DNA of 34,224 bases from Chloroflexota bacterium (GCA_026713825.1 JAPONS010000075.1:1-34224), one strand, 5' to 3'; counted from the stretch's first letter, positions 24,185 to 34,088 are shown. The notes: a model not told the origin generated them from the sequence alone. Made by a program: numbers and translations.

Positions 24185-24687
24185 CTACTCCGTCGCGATG
24201 ACCGCCAGCACGTCTCCCCTCGCCACTCTGGAGCCGGCCTGCTGCGAAATGCGTGTCACGACCCCGGCGGCGGGCGCGGGAAGAGTGTTCTCCATCTTCA
24301 TCGCTTCCAGCACGACAACCGTCTCGCCTGCGGCCACGCGCTGTGATTCAGAAACAGTATAGCGCACCACCGTGCCCGGCATGGGCGCGGTCAGCAGCCG
24401 CTCGCCGGGGGCTGCCTGTGGCGCGGATGCTGCCGCAGACGCCGGGGCGGGTTGCGCGGCGGGCTGCGGCCGTGGCGCCGGCGCCGGTCGAGCGGGTGCG
24501 GCCGCGGAGGCCGAGGCTTCCGCCGGCGGAGCGCCCGTGGGCGTGACCGTCACGCTGAACGGCTGCCCGTCGACCGTGACCTGTACCGCTCCGGCCTCCG
24601 CCGTTTCGCCCGGCGTCACCGTGACGGATAGCTCGCTGCCCTCGACGACGACGTCGAAGGTGCGGGACGCGGCCTGCTCAGAGGCGC

Positions 24688-24691
<4 letters not shown>
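24185..24691 (-). CDS. biotin carboxyl carrier protein of acyl-CoA carboxylase
   Basis: This is a 168-aa protein. The C-terminal biotinyl domain (about 97-167) has the EAMKMEN motif with biotinylated Lys132 and PMPGTVV. A long Ala/Pro-rich flexible linker (about 52-96) connects it to an N-terminal beta-rich segment, an architecture typical of carriers in acyl-CoA carboxylases and sodium-pump decarboxylases. GTG at 24691 overlaps the upstream stop by 4 nt (GTGA), so it is coupled to the carboxyltransferase gene. A biotin carboxylase (accC-like) gene is not within the window. Confidence 0.9.
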
Positions 24692-26244
<1,553 letters not shown>

Positions 26245-26345
26245 AGACGTACGCTCGTTGTATACAGGCTGTGCCGTAGGGAAAAGCCGAATTATCCTAG
26301 CACGCGCCCAAACGCCCCCGCAACACGCGCCGCTCACCCCCCGTC

Positions 26346-26379
26346 ATACCGGCGAACCGGCGAAGGCCGGTATCCAGAA
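26346..26379 (+). repeat. dispersed palindrome, copy C, with internal duplication
   Basis: Arms ATACCGGC (26346-26353) and GCCGGTAT (26366-26373) followed by CCAGAA (26374-26379). The interior has the octamer CCGGCGAA twice in tandem (26349-26356 and 26357-26364), so this copy is 8 nt longer than the consensus, an apparent slippage or insertion event. Confidence 0.85.
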
Positions 26380-26443
26380 CGCCTGCGCCCAACGCCCTCT
26401 ACCCACGCGAGCGGGGGAAGGCCGGGATGGGGGAGCAGATTCC

Positions 26444-26473
26444 GTTCGCGCTGAGGGAAATCGAAGCATGAAC
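26444..26473 (+). repeat. dispersed hairpin repeat, second family, copy 2
   Basis: GTTCGCGCT (26444-26452) and AGCATGAAC (26465-26473) pair with one G-T pair and one mismatch around the same 12-nt loop, GAGGGAAATCGA, as the copy at 9938-9967. Confidence 0.7.
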
Positions 26474-26536
26474 GGCGCCTGCCGCCGCTCGCTCAGAGCC
26501 CGCCGGTCTCACTTCCGCCTCACCCCGCCCTTCCTC

Positions 26537-26564
26537 TGGACATTCGGGTTGGCTATTGTAGAAT
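26537..26564 (+). promoter_or_regulatory. promoter of recombinase gene
   Basis: TGGACA (26537-26542) and TAGAAT (26559-26564) are 16 nt apart. The predicted start near 26571 gives a leader of about 80 nt before the ATG at 26652. Confidence 0.6.
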
Positions 26565-26651
26565 ATGCGCGTTTGTACTATCTTCCACACAGGACTTCCA
26601 GGGGCATAGGAAAGTCTGTCACACAGACGGGCAAGTCGATAAGGGGTCAGT

Positions 26652-27548
26652 ATGAAACAGCAGATTGACGCGTATCTCAACCATCTTGCCGTGGAACGCG
26701 GCTTTTCCGGCAACACCATCATGGCGTACCGGAACGATCTCTACTCCCTCCAGAAGCACCTGGAGTCCGACGGCCTCTCAGATTGGCGCCGCGTCACCTC
26801 CGACCACTTGGCCGGGTTCGTGCTGTCGCTGCAGGAGAAGGGCTACTCGGAGACCACGCGCGCCCGGAAGACGGCCGCCGTCCGCTCCTTCTTCGCCTTT
26901 CTGGTCGACGACCGCATGCTGGAGAACAGCCCAGCCGTCGAGCTCAGCTCGCCCAAGATCGGACGGAGCCTCCCCAGCGCGCTCACCGAGGACGAGGTCG
27001 TCCGGCTGCTGGACGCGCCCATGGCCGTCGACACGCCGGAGTCGCGGCGGGACAAGGCGATGCTGGAGCTGCTCTACGCAACGGGCATGCGCGTCACGGA
27101 GCTCGTATCCCTCAAGGTGAGCGACGTCAACCTCAGCGGCGGCTACGTCCGCTGCATCGGCAAGGGCAACAAGGAACGCCTCATCCCCTTCCACGAGCAG
27201 GCGCTCGGCTCCCTGGAGTTCTACATCGATGAGGGACGCGATTCCTTCTTGGGCAACGGCCGGAAGGAGCAGGCCCTCTTCCTGAACCGGCGCGGCGAGC
27301 AGCTCACGCGGCAGGGGTTCTGGCTCATCCTGAAGGAGTATGCGCGCAAGGCGGGCATCGCCAACCCGGTGACGCCGCACACCCTGCGCCACAGCTTCGC
27401 GACGCACATGCTGCGCGGCGGCGCCTCCCTCCGGCAGGTCCAGGAGTTCCTCGGTCACGCCAGCATCGCTAGCACACAGATATACACCCACCTCACGGAC
27501 GACCACTTGCGCGAGCAGTTTGAGGAAGCCCATCCCCGTGGCAAATAG
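26652..27548 (+). CDS. xerD: tyrosine recombinase XerC/XerD
   Basis: The 298-aa site-specific recombinase resolves chromosome dimers at dif. The N-terminal SAM-like core-binding domain (about 1-90) precedes the catalytic domain. All catalytic residues are visible: Arg147 in TGMRVTEL, Lys171 in GKGNKER, His243 and Arg246 in HTLRHSFATHML, His269 in LGHASIASTQIYTHL, and Tyr278 as nucleophile. The length and C-terminus match XerD/XerC rather than a phage integrase. XerC versus XerD cannot be separated with certainty. It has its own promoter. The following short ORF and kinase-like gene are on the same strand. Confidence 0.92.
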   Translation: MKQQIDAYLNHLAVERGFSGNTIMAYRNDLYSLQKHLESDGLSDWRRVTSDHLAGFVLSLQEKGYSETTRARKTAAVRSFFAFLVDDRMLENSPAVELSSPKIGRSLPSALTEDEVVRLLDAPMAVDTPESRRDKAMLELLYATGMRVTELVSLKVSDVNLSGGYVRCIGKGNKERLIPFHEQALGSLEFYIDEGRDSFLGNGRKEQALFLNRRGEQLTRQGFWLILKEYARKAGIANPVTPHTLRHSFATHMLRGGASLRQVQEFLGHASIASTQIYTHLTDDHLREQFEEAHPRGK

Positions 27549-27568
27549 GCCGGAGGGAGCAGGCCGGG

Positions 27569-27712
27569 ATGCGCATCGCCGTAGGGAGTGACGAACGGAC
27601 GGAGCTGACCGATGCCGTGGCCGCCGGTCTGGCGCCTCGCGGCATGCATTCTGAAGGCCGGGAGCCGGTCACGCCCGTGGCGGCCGCTCGAAACACAGGA
27701 GGCGGATTATGA
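27569..27712 (+). pseudogene. 47-codon ORF resembling RpiB/LacAB N-terminus, probable remnant
   Basis: The ATG-initiated frame begins MRIAVGSD, then ELTDAVAAGLAPRG, the pattern of the first strand and helix of ribose-5-phosphate isomerase B (LacA/B family, normally about 145 aa). After about residue 30 the similarity stops and the frame ends in TGA that overlaps the ATG of the next gene (ATGA at 27709-27712). Catalytic Cys and later motifs are absent. It looks like an rpiB-type gene deleted down to its 5' end. A functional micro-protein coupled to the next gene is a weaker alternative. GGAGG lies 12 nt upstream, a poor SD spacing. Confidence 0.45.
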
Positions 27713-28425
27713 CCGTCATCACCATAAACGGGCAGCTTGGCGGCGCCGCCCGGGAAGTCGGGCAGGAGGTCGCCCGTCTCCTTGACCTCGATTATGTAGA
27801 CCGTGTGCTCCTCGCCGAGGCCGCAAAGCGCGTCGGCGCGCCCATAGCTGCGCTGGAGGAAAAGGAAGAGGAGGACCAGTCACTGGGCAGCCGCCTGACA
27901 CGGCTCATCCAGATCGCCTTCGAGCGCTCCGCCTACTCCGGCAACGGCGGCGACCCTTTCTTCGGCACTGGCGTTGACACGCTCCTGGCGCGCCCGTACC
28001 CGGAGGGGGAAAGCGACGAGGAGACGGCGGCGGTGGCAGCCGCACCCACAAGGCTGATCGACGACTCCCAGTTCTTTCAGGTCCTGTGCGACGTGATGAA
28101 GGACCTCGCAAAAGAGGGCAATGTCATCATCATGGGCCGCGGGGGCAACTTCGTCCTGAAGGACGTTCCCGGCGTACTGCACGTAGGCGTCGTGGCCCCC
28201 ATCGACTTCCGCATGGACACGGCCATGCGGCGCAACAGCATGGACCGCGCCAATGCTGAGCGCTACGTCATGATGGAGGAGCGGGCGCGCATCAGCTTCT
28301 ACCGCCGGCACTTCAAAGCCCATCCCGATGACCCGCACCAGTACCACATGATGGTAAACCCTGCTACCCTTGGTATAGAGAAGGCGGCCAAGCTGGTGGC
28401 GCAAGCGGTCCCGCTGGACGCCTGA
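27709..28425 (+). CDS. cytidylate-kinase-like family protein
   Basis: The 238-aa protein has the outline of the cytidylate-kinase-like (AAK26-type) family: the N-terminal strand VITING leads into a Gly-rich loop GGAAREVGQEVARLLDLDYVD, and the C-terminal half has VIIMGRGGNFVLKD, FRMDTAMRR and EERARISFYRRHF. The loop lacks the Lys of a canonical P-loop (GxxxxGK), as in many members, so kinase activity is uncertain. A middle segment (about 50-110) is low-complexity and acidic. AGGAGG about 6 nt before the ATG gives a strong SD. It follows the RpiB-like fragment with an ATGA overlap. Confidence 0.8.
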   Translation: MTVITINGQLGGAAREVGQEVARLLDLDYVDRVLLAEAAKRVGAPIAALEEKEEEDQSLGSRLTRLIQIAFERSAYSGNGGDPFFGTGVDTLLARPYPEGESDEETAAVAAAPTRLIDDSQFFQVLCDVMKDLAKEGNVIIMGRGGNFVLKDVPGVLHVGVVAPIDFRMDTAMRRNSMDRANAERYVMMEERARISFYRRHFKAHPDDPHQYHMMVNPATLGIEKAAKLVAQAVPLDA

Positions 28426-28493
28426 GCGGTCAACAATCACAACTACGATAGCGCCCCGGTGCCAACCCGGCGCCCGGGCCCCGGAGGACGCAC

Positions 28494-28856
28494 ATGCCCC
28501 GCAGTTCCAGAGGCGCGACAGGTCACAGGGGTCACCGCACCCGCAAGAACCGTGCCGGCGCCCCCAAGGCCTCGGTCGCCGCGCAGCAGGTCGCGCCCGC
28601 CTCCGCTGAGCTTGCAGCCGAGTCTGCGCCCGAGACGACCATCTCCGCTGACGCCCCTTCGGCGTCCCCGGCCGCCGCGGCTGCCCCCGCGACGACTCCC
28701 CGCCGCGCGACCGTCTCGCAGCCTCCGGGCGCAACGGTCTCCGGCGCATCGGTGCAAGGCGACCCGCTTCTGAACAAGGAGCTCATCCGCATTGCGTTCT
28801 TCGCCGTGATCACTGCAATCCTGCTGGTGGTGCTCACCACCGTCTTGGGCAACTAG
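28494..28856 (+). CDS. Ala/Pro-rich tail-anchored hypothetical protein
   Basis: The 120-aa protein has a strongly basic N-terminus (about 1-25, SSRGATGHRGHRTRKNR), a low-complexity Ala/Pro/Ser/Thr region (about 26-90), and one C-terminal transmembrane helix (IAFFAVITAILLVVLTTVLG). The layout is that of a tail-anchored protein with a disordered, possibly nucleic-acid-binding, cytosolic part. SD GGAGG precedes the ATG. The function is unknown. It lies between the cytidylate-kinase-like gene and an imperfect long hairpin. Confidence 0.65.
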   Translation: MPRSSRGATGHRGHRTRKNRAGAPKASVAAQQVAPASAELAAESAPETTISADAPSASPAAAAAPATTPRRATVSQPPGATVSGASVQGDPLLNKELIRIAFFAVITAILLVVLTTVLGN

Positions 28857-28884
28857 GGGAAGCACGCAGGCGCCCATCACCCCG

Positions 28885-28964
28885 CTCAAGCTTGAAGCTG
28901 GCTCAAAGACCATCGAATGTGCCAATGGTTTTCACGAAGCCAGGGAACTTCAGCTTGAGTTTTG
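28885..28964 (+). terminator. long imperfect hairpin followed by TTTTG
   Basis: Three nested stems occur: CTCAAGC (28885-28891) with GCTTGAG (28953-28959), CTGGCT (28898-28903) with AGCCAG (28938-28943), and ACCAT (28909-28913) with ATGGT (28925-28929). TGAAG next to the outer stem also pairs with CTTCA across a one-base bulge. TTTTG follows. It may terminate the 28494 transcript, or be a structured RNA or a MITE-like element. The rest of the 275-nt gap shows nothing else. Confidence 0.55.
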
Positions 28965-29131
28965 TTCAACACCTTCAGTCAGGCCTCTGCTGTATCCTGC
29001 CTATGGATTGACGCAGACACATTGAACAAGCACTCCAGAATTCCCGCAAGGAAGATTCATAGCCTGTCTGGCGTCCGCCATCTGGACGCACACTACACTC
29101 ACAAACAAGGACGCGGAGAGGAATAAGGGGA

Positions 29132-29728
29132 ATGGGGATAGCACTCATAGTGCTGTTTGGGCTTTTGTTCATGGCAGGAATTGTCTCCGCGCTTGCCATC
29201 TGCCTTGTGTGCGCAGCAGTCGCACTTTACAGGAGGCAGGCAGTGTGGACATTTGCAATTGCCGGGGCCCTGTTTGGCGCATTCATTTTCCCTTGGCCTT
29301 ATGTGCTCGCGAGGCTGTACGGGCGCTTGCTGCCTTACCCGATTATGGGGTTGATTTACCTCTTCGCATATGGCCTTTGGCTAATTGCGATACTGTCTGT
29401 CGTCACGAGCATCGCCTGGATATGGGAGTACACGCTTGGTACCTCTACAGGGTACGTCGCTTCGGGAGCCAGCATTGGCTCCGCTTCCTTCATGACCCTT
29501 TTGTATGGTGGTGGAATTGCTGTTTGTGGCTTTGCAATGTTCATGTCTGCAAAAGGTCTGTACAAGAGGTACCGCCTGGACAGACGCGATCCATTAGGCA
29601 CCCAAATTGACAGCGCGTACGTGACGCCCTTCTTCTATGCCTACCTATGGCTTGCCGCTGCGCTTGCCGTAGCGTTTGTAAACGCCCACTACATGGTGTC
29701 TATTGGCGTCGATATTCAGGGATTCTAG
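29132..29728 (+). CDS. hypothetical multi-pass membrane protein
   Basis: The 198-aa protein has about five to six hydrophobic helices (roughly 3-33, 38-60, 68-95, 112-137 and 165-185). A basic loop RYRLDRRDP (about 146-154) separates the last two. No family is recognised. The base composition is clearly less GC-rich than uvrC next door, consistent with acquisition. AAGGGGA precedes the ATG at 29132. It stands alone between two hairpin- or promoter-bearing gaps. Confidence 0.6.
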   Translation: MGIALIVLFGLLFMAGIVSALAICLVCAAVALYRRQAVWTFAIAGALFGAFIFPWPYVLARLYGRLLPYPIMGLIYLFAYGLWLIAILSVVTSIAWIWEYTLGTSTGYVASGASIGSASFMTLLYGGGIAVCGFAMFMSAKGLYKRYRLDRRDPLGTQIDSAYVTPFFYAYLWLAAALAVAFVNAHYMVSIGVDIQGF

Positions 29729-29829
29729 AGCAAATACCGCTCCTGGTCTCATTGTTGTATCACCGGAATTGCCATTCTCACATCTTGCCCTCACTTGTTC
29801 GTGCACCCGCATCCGTAGCCCGCATGCCG

Positions 29830-29844
29830 TACAATACGGACATG
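29830..29844 (+). promoter_or_regulatory. -10 element abutting uvrC start (possible leaderless transcript)
   Basis: TACAAT (29830-29835) is followed by 6 nt and then ATG at 29842, so the expected transcription start coincides with the start codon. No SD is visible before this ATG. A convincing -35 is not seen at 17 nt. Confidence 0.45.
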
Positions 29845-31770
29845 GTGGACGCAACGACGCCCCCCACCCTCGCGAACGGCCCCATGCGTGAGCGTCTGGG
29901 CTCCGTCCCGGCGCGTCCGGGCGTCTACCTCTTCAAGAACGCCTCCAGCCAGTTCATCTACGTCGGCAAGGCGGCCAACCTGCGCAACCGGCTGCGCTCC
30001 TACTTCGGCACGCCCCTCGGCCTCGTCCCCAAGATACGCCGCATGGTGCAGCAGGCCCGCGACTTCGAGTTCGTCGTCACCCACTCGGAGAGCGAGGCCC
30101 TCATCCTCGAGAACACCCTCATCAAGCGGCACCGCCCGCCCTTCAACACTCGCCTGCGCGACGACAAGACGTACCCGTACATCAAGATCGACCCCAGCGA
30201 GGATTTTCCGCAGGTCTACTTCACCCGCCGCGTCCAGAACGACGGCGCGCGCTACTTCGGGCCCTTCGCAAGCGCGGACTCCGTGCGCAAGACCCTCGCG
30301 CTGCTCAAGAAGCTCTTCCCGTACCGCTCCTGCACCAAGACCATCACCGGAACGGACGCGCGCCCCTGCCTCGAGTACTACATCCACCGCTGCGTCGCAC
30401 CGTGCGTCGGCTACGCGGATCGGGACAACTACATGGAGGTCATCGAGCAGGTGCTCATGTTCCTCGACGGCAAGACGACGGACGTCGTTCGGCAGCTCAA
30501 CCACCGCATGCACGAGGCCGCGGAGAAGCTCGAGTTCGAGCGTGCCGCCCGCCTGCGCGACCAGGTGCAGGCCATCCAGCGCGTCGGCGAGGACCAGAAG
30601 GTCGTCTCGCTGCGCAACCAGGACACCGACGTCATCGCGATGGCCCAGGAGCGCAACGAGGCGTGGGTGGAGGCGTTCTTCATCCGCAACGGCAAGCTCG
30701 TCGGCCGCGACCACTTCATCATGGACGGCGTCCAGGACGAGGAGGAGGGGCGCGTCCTCGGCACCTTCATCCAGCAATTCTACGACCGGGCCTCCTACGT
30801 GCCGCCCACCATCCTGCTGCAGCACCCCGCCGACGACACGCCCCTGCTGACCGAGTGGCTCACGGGCCGCCGCGGCACGAACGTGCAGCTGCAGGTGCCC
30901 GTCCGCGGTGAGAAGCGCCGCCTCGTCGCAATGGTGGCGGAGAACGCGACGCAGGGGCTCAGCATGTCGAGGGCGCAGCGGCTCGCGGGGCAGGGAGCCC
31001 TCGACTCGGCGATGGCTGAGGTGCAGGAGGCGCTCAGCCTGCCACGCCTGCCCAAGCGCATCGAGTGCTACGACATTTCGCACGTCCAGGGTTCCGACAC
31101 TGTTGGCAGCATGGTCGTCTTCCAGAACGGCGCGCCGCGCAAGGAGCACTACCGCCGCTTCAAGGTCAAGACCGTCGAGGGCCCCGACGACTTCGAGTCA
31201 ATGCGTGAGGTGCTGCGCCGCCGCTTCGCCCGCATGGCCGCCACGCTCCCGACCGAGGACAACGCCGAGGACGCACCCAACGCGAGCGTAGAGAACGCCG
31301 AGCAACTGTCTGAAGCTCCGGACGGCAAGGCGTGGGAGAACGTGCCCGACCTCGTCCTCATCGACGGCGGCAAAGGGCAGCTCTCAGCCGTGCACGGGGT
31401 GTTCCTGGAGATGGGACTCTCAACGGACGTGGTTCCATTGGCGTCGCTGGCCAAGCGCGAGGAGGAGATCTTCGTGCCACACAGCCCGGAGCCGACGATG
31501 CTGCCGCGCAACTCACAGGGCCTTTTCCTCGTCCAGCGCGTCCGTGACGAGGCCCACCGGTTCGCCGTCACCTACCACCAGCGGCTCCGCTCCAAGCGCC
31601 AGACCCGCTCCGGCCTGGACACCGTCCACGGCATCGGCCCCAAGCGCCGCCGCATGCTCATGCAGCGTTTCGGCAGTGTGGCGGCCATCCGGGAAGCGAC
31701 GTTGGAGGAGCTTTCGGCGGTGCCCGGCATGACGCGGGCATTGGCGCAGAACGTGAAGGAGCAACTGTAG
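29842..31770 (+). CDS. uvrC: excinuclease ABC subunit C
   Basis: UvrC makes both incisions in nucleotide excision repair with UvrA and UvrB. The 642-aa protein has the N-terminal GIY-YIG nuclease (RPGVYLFKN, YVGKA), the UvrB-binding UVR motif (AAEKLEFERAARLRDQ), the RNase H-like C-terminal nuclease (RIECYDISHVQGSDTVGSMVVF; LVLIDGGKGQL) and tandem helix-hairpin-helix motifs (VHGIGPKRRRMLM, LSAVPGMTRALAQ). An acidic linker (about 468-495) sits within the RNase H domain. ATG 29842 is chosen by the fit of the -10 and of homology; ATG 29824 is six codons earlier, and an open frame back to 29647 overlaps the preceding gene and is not conserved. Confidence 0.94.
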   Translation: MVDATTPPTLANGPMRERLGSVPARPGVYLFKNASSQFIYVGKAANLRNRLRSYFGTPLGLVPKIRRMVQQARDFEFVVTHSESEALILENTLIKRHRPPFNTRLRDDKTYPYIKIDPSEDFPQVYFTRRVQNDGARYFGPFASADSVRKTLALLKKLFPYRSCTKTITGTDARPCLEYYIHRCVAPCVGYADRDNYMEVIEQVLMFLDGKTTDVVRQLNHRMHEAAEKLEFERAARLRDQVQAIQRVGEDQKVVSLRNQDTDVIAMAQERNEAWVEAFFIRNGKLVGRDHFIMDGVQDEEEGRVLGTFIQQFYDRASYVPPTILLQHPADDTPLLTEWLTGRRGTNVQLQVPVRGEKRRLVAMVAENATQGLSMSRAQRLAGQGALDSAMAEVQEALSLPRLPKRIECYDISHVQGSDTVGSMVVFQNGAPRKEHYRRFKVKTVEGPDDFESMREVLRRRFARMAATLPTEDNAEDAPNASVENAEQLSEAPDGKAWENVPDLVLIDGGKGQLSAVHGVFLEMGLSTDVVPLASLAKREEEIFVPHSPEPTMLPRNSQGLFLVQRVRDEAHRFAVTYHQRLRSKRQTRSGLDTVHGIGPKRRRMLMQRFGSVAAIREATLEELSAVPGMTRALAQNVKEQL

Positions 31771-31779
31771 GCGATTCGC

Positions 31780-32955
31780 CTACGCCTGCGGCGGCGGCAC
31801 CTTCCACGACGCCAGCCGCCGGACGCCCTCCTCCAGGTCCTCGTCCGACAGCGTGAGCGAGAGCCGGATGTAGCCCTCGCCGTACTTGCCGTAGCCCGTC
31901 CCCGGCGTCACCACCATGTCGAGGTCGTCGAGCACGGCCGTCGCGAACGATGCCGACGTGAAGCCCTCCGGCACTGGCGCCCAGACGTAGAGGCTCGCCT
32001 TGGGCGGCTCCATCGTGATGCCGAGGCCGCGCAGCGCCTCGATCACCTTGTCGCGCCGCGCCTGGTAATGCGCGTTGCGCTCGTCGATCTCCTCCTGGCT
32101 CGTCTCCATCGCGCGTATGCCCATCTGCTGCACCGCCTGAGAGACGCCTGAGTCGAGGTTGGACTTGACCAGGAAGAGCGCCCTGACTAGGTCCGCGTTG
32201 CCCACGGCCATGCCGATGCGCCAGCCCGTCATGTTGTAGCTCTTTGACAGCGAGTGGAACTCGAGGCACACATCCTTCGCGCCGGGAACCTGCAGCGCGC
32301 TCACCGGCCGGTAGCCGTCGAAGGCGACCTCCGTGTAGCACGCGTCGTGCAGCAGCGCGATGTCGTGCTTGCGGCAGAAGTCGACGGCCCGCTCGAAGTA
32401 GTCGAGCTCCGCAACGGCGCCCGTGGGGTTGTTCGGGTAGTTCAGCCAGAGCACCTGTGCTTTCCGCGCTACGTCGTCGGGTATGGCGTCGAGGTCCGGC
32501 AGCCAGCCGCTCTCCTCGGTCAGCGGCAGCCAGTACGGCTCGGCGCCGGAGAAGAGCGTGCCGACGTTGTAGACCGGGTATGCGGGGTCAGGCTGCAGCG
32601 CGATGTCGCCCGGCTCCAGCAGCCCCAGCGCGATGTGCCCGATCCCCTCCTTCGCGCCGATGAGCGACATCACCTCTTTGCCGGGGTCCAGCTCCACTCC
32701 GAATCGGTCGTTGTACCACCCCGCGACGGCCTGCCGGAACTCAGGCAGTCCCTCGGTCTCCGGGTAGCGGTGGTTCGGCCGGCGGTGCGAGGCTTCCTTC
32801 AACTCCTCCAGCACCGGGTCCGGCGTCGCGAGGTCCGGGTCGCCGATGCCGAAGGTGACGACGCGCTTGCCCTCGGCCCGCTTGGCCGCAATGCGCCGGG
32901 AGATCTCCACGAAGAGATAAGGCGGAAGCTGCTGCACACGCTGGGTAAACTTCAT
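31780..32955 (-). CDS. dapL: LL-diaminopimelate aminotransferase-like PLP enzyme
   Basis: The 391-aa class I/II aminotransferase has SLSKSYNMTGWRIG with the PLP-binding Lys, NYPNNPTGA, HDACYTEVAFDG and the conserved Arg region EGYIRLSLT. FGIGDPDLATPDPVLEEL and the overall pattern match the DapL2/aspartate-aminotransferase-like group found in Chloroflexota and archaea. That, together with dapF just upstream, supports conversion of tetrahydrodipicolinate to LL-diaminopimelate. A general aminotransferase is the alternative. ATG 32955 has AAGGGGA 5 nt upstream; a longer frame to 33015 merely translates a dispersed palindrome. It is 218 nt from dapF. Confidence 0.8.
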   Translation of the reverse strand: MKFTQRVQQLPPYLFVEISRRIAAKRAEGKRVVTFGIGDPDLATPDPVLEELKEASHRRPNHRYPETEGLPEFRQAVAGWYNDRFGVELDPGKEVMSLIGAKEGIGHIALGLLEPGDIALQPDPAYPVYNVGTLFSGAEPYWLPLTEESGWLPDLDAIPDDVARKAQVLWLNYPNNPTGAVAELDYFERAVDFCRKHDIALLHDACYTEVAFDGYRPVSALQVPGAKDVCLEFHSLSKSYNMTGWRIGMAVGNADLVRALFLVKSNLDSGVSQAVQQMGIRAMETSQEEIDERNAHYQARRDKVIEALRGLGITMEPPKASLYVWAPVPEGFTSASFATAVLDDLDMVVTPGTGYGKYGEGYIRLSLTLSDEDLEEGVRRLASWKVPPPQA

Positions 32956-32977
32956 ACTGTCCCCTTCAACGTTCGTC

Positions 32978-33010
32978 ATACCGGCGAAGGCTGGTACCCA
33001 GAAAGCCCGA
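32978..33010 (+). repeat. dispersed palindrome, copy D (diverged)
   Basis: ATACCGGC (32978-32985) pairs with GCTGGTAC (32990-32997) with one G-T pair and one mismatch; CCAGAAAGCCCGA follows (32998-33010). It shares the extended 3' flank with copy E 70 bp away. Confidence 0.8.
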
Positions 33011-33035
33011 ACCAACCGCGCCGCACGCCCCCATC

Positions 33036-33079
33036 GTCATACCGTCATACCGGCGAATGCCGGTATCCAGAAAGCCCGA
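33036..33079 (+). repeat. dispersed palindrome, copy E, with tandem 8-mer
   Basis: ATACCGGC (33047-33054) and GCCGGTAT (33059-33066) form a perfect stem around GAAT, followed by CCAGAAAGCCCGA (33067-33079). GTCATACC occurs twice in tandem at its left end (33036-33043 and 33044-33051). Confidence 0.85.
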
Positions 33080-33173
33080 TCGCAAGCCGCGCCCGCACCC
33101 CGCGCCTCTCCGCTTGCCTGTTGCGCAGGGGCGATTCGTGAATCGTCCGCACCATTATGTCAAAAGAAGAAAA

Positions 33174-34088
33174 CTAGTCCGGCCAGCGGCCCTCGTAGAC
33201 CAGTTCCACCGGGCCCTCCAGGAAGATGTCGCCCTCGCCGTCCCACGTCATCGTGAGCGTGCCGCCGGGGAGCTGCACGGCGACCTGCTCGTCGGTGTAG
33301 CCGTGGATGCGCGCCGCCACCGCGACGGCGCACGCGCCGCTGCCGCACGCCAGCGTCAGCCCCGCGCCGCGCTCCCAGACGCGTGCCGTCAGGTGCGTGC
33401 GGTCGACGACGTTCACGATCTCGAAGTTGACGCGTTTCGGAAAGAGCGGGTGGTGCTCCACTAGCGGGCCGATGGCCTCCAGCGCAAAATCCTCCACGGG
33501 TGTGTCCAGGAATACGACGGCGTGGGGGTTGCCCATGGAGACGCCGGTGAAGGCGAAGGCGTGGCCCGGCACAGCCAGCGGCCAGTCGAAGACGATGTCC
33601 GTCGGGTTGTAGTAGCGCGCGCTCGCCCCGCTGCCGGTGTGTGCTGTGGCATGGCCCGCGCCGATGGGTACGAGCCGCTGCGCCGGGTCGACGGGGACGC
33701 GCTCCGGCGTCAGTTCCGGGCGGCCCATGTTCACGCGGGCCCGCACAACCTGGCCGTCCCGCAAGATCGGCTGGATCTCCAGCACGCCCGCCCCCGTCTC
33801 GGCGGTGAAAGTGCCGTCGCGGAGCGTCACCATGCCCCGCTCGATGGCGTACTTGCTGAAGCAGCGAATGCCGTTGCCGCACATCTCCGCCTCTGAGCCA
33901 TCCGGGTTCCACATGCGCATCCGCAGGTCGGCCACGTCCGAGGGCACGACCAGCAACAGCCCGTCGGAGCCGACGCCGAAGTGGCGGTCGGCCATGGCGG
34001 CCGCCAGCGCTCCCCAGTCGCGGTCCTCGCCGCGCGCTTCCACGACGACGAAGTCGTTGCCGGCGCCGTGCATTTTCGCGAAGTCCAT
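33174..34088 (-). CDS. dapF: diaminopimelate epimerase
   Basis: The 304-aa enzyme converts LL- to meso-diaminopimelate for lysine and peptidoglycan synthesis. The two catalytic Cys lie in EMCGNGIRC (Cys70) and LACGSGACA (Cys248); GAGNDF opens the N-terminal half, and GNPHAVVF is in the middle. ATG 34088 is placed by homology and a GGGGG-containing SD upstream; a frame extended to 34163 adds 25 non-conserved residues. Together with the downstream dapL-like gene it forms a lysine/DAP module. Confidence 0.96.
   Translation of the reverse strand: MDFAKMHGAGNDFVVVEARGEDRDWGALAAAMADRHFGVGSDGLLLVVPSDVADLRMRMWNPDGSEAEMCGNGIRCFSKYAIERGMVTLRDGTFTAETGAGVLEIQPILRDGQVVRARVNMGRPELTPERVPVDPAQRLVPIGAGHATAHTGSGASARYYNPTDIVFDWPLAVPGHAFAFTGVSMGNPHAVVFLDTPVEDFALEAIGPLVEHHPLFPKRVNFEIVNVVDRTHLTARVWERGAGLTLACGSGACAVAVAARIHGYTDEQVAVQLPGGTLTMTWDGEGDIFLEGPVELVYEGRWPD

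Larger units (their letters stand above)
26245..26651. other. 407-bp divergent intergenic region rich in repeats
   Basis: This gap between the carboxylase gene and the recombinase gene holds one copy of each dispersed repeat family (26346-26379 and 26444-26473) and a good promoter for the recombinase at its right end. On the minus strand TATACA (26264-26259) could be a -10 for the carboxylase operon but lacks a -35. No gene is visible. Confidence 0.65.

Noticed and set aside
26245-26337. 31-residue N-terminal extension of the carboxyltransferase
   Set aside because: Cys/Gly/Arg-rich, not conserved in the family, and runs into the repeat-bearing intergenic region.
29791-31149. Long minus-strand open frame opposite uvrC
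   Set aside because: Shadow frame of uvrC with no domain signature.
32956-33015. N-terminal extension of the dapL-like gene
   Set aside because: The extra codons translate palindrome copy D, while a good SD supports the ATG at 32955.
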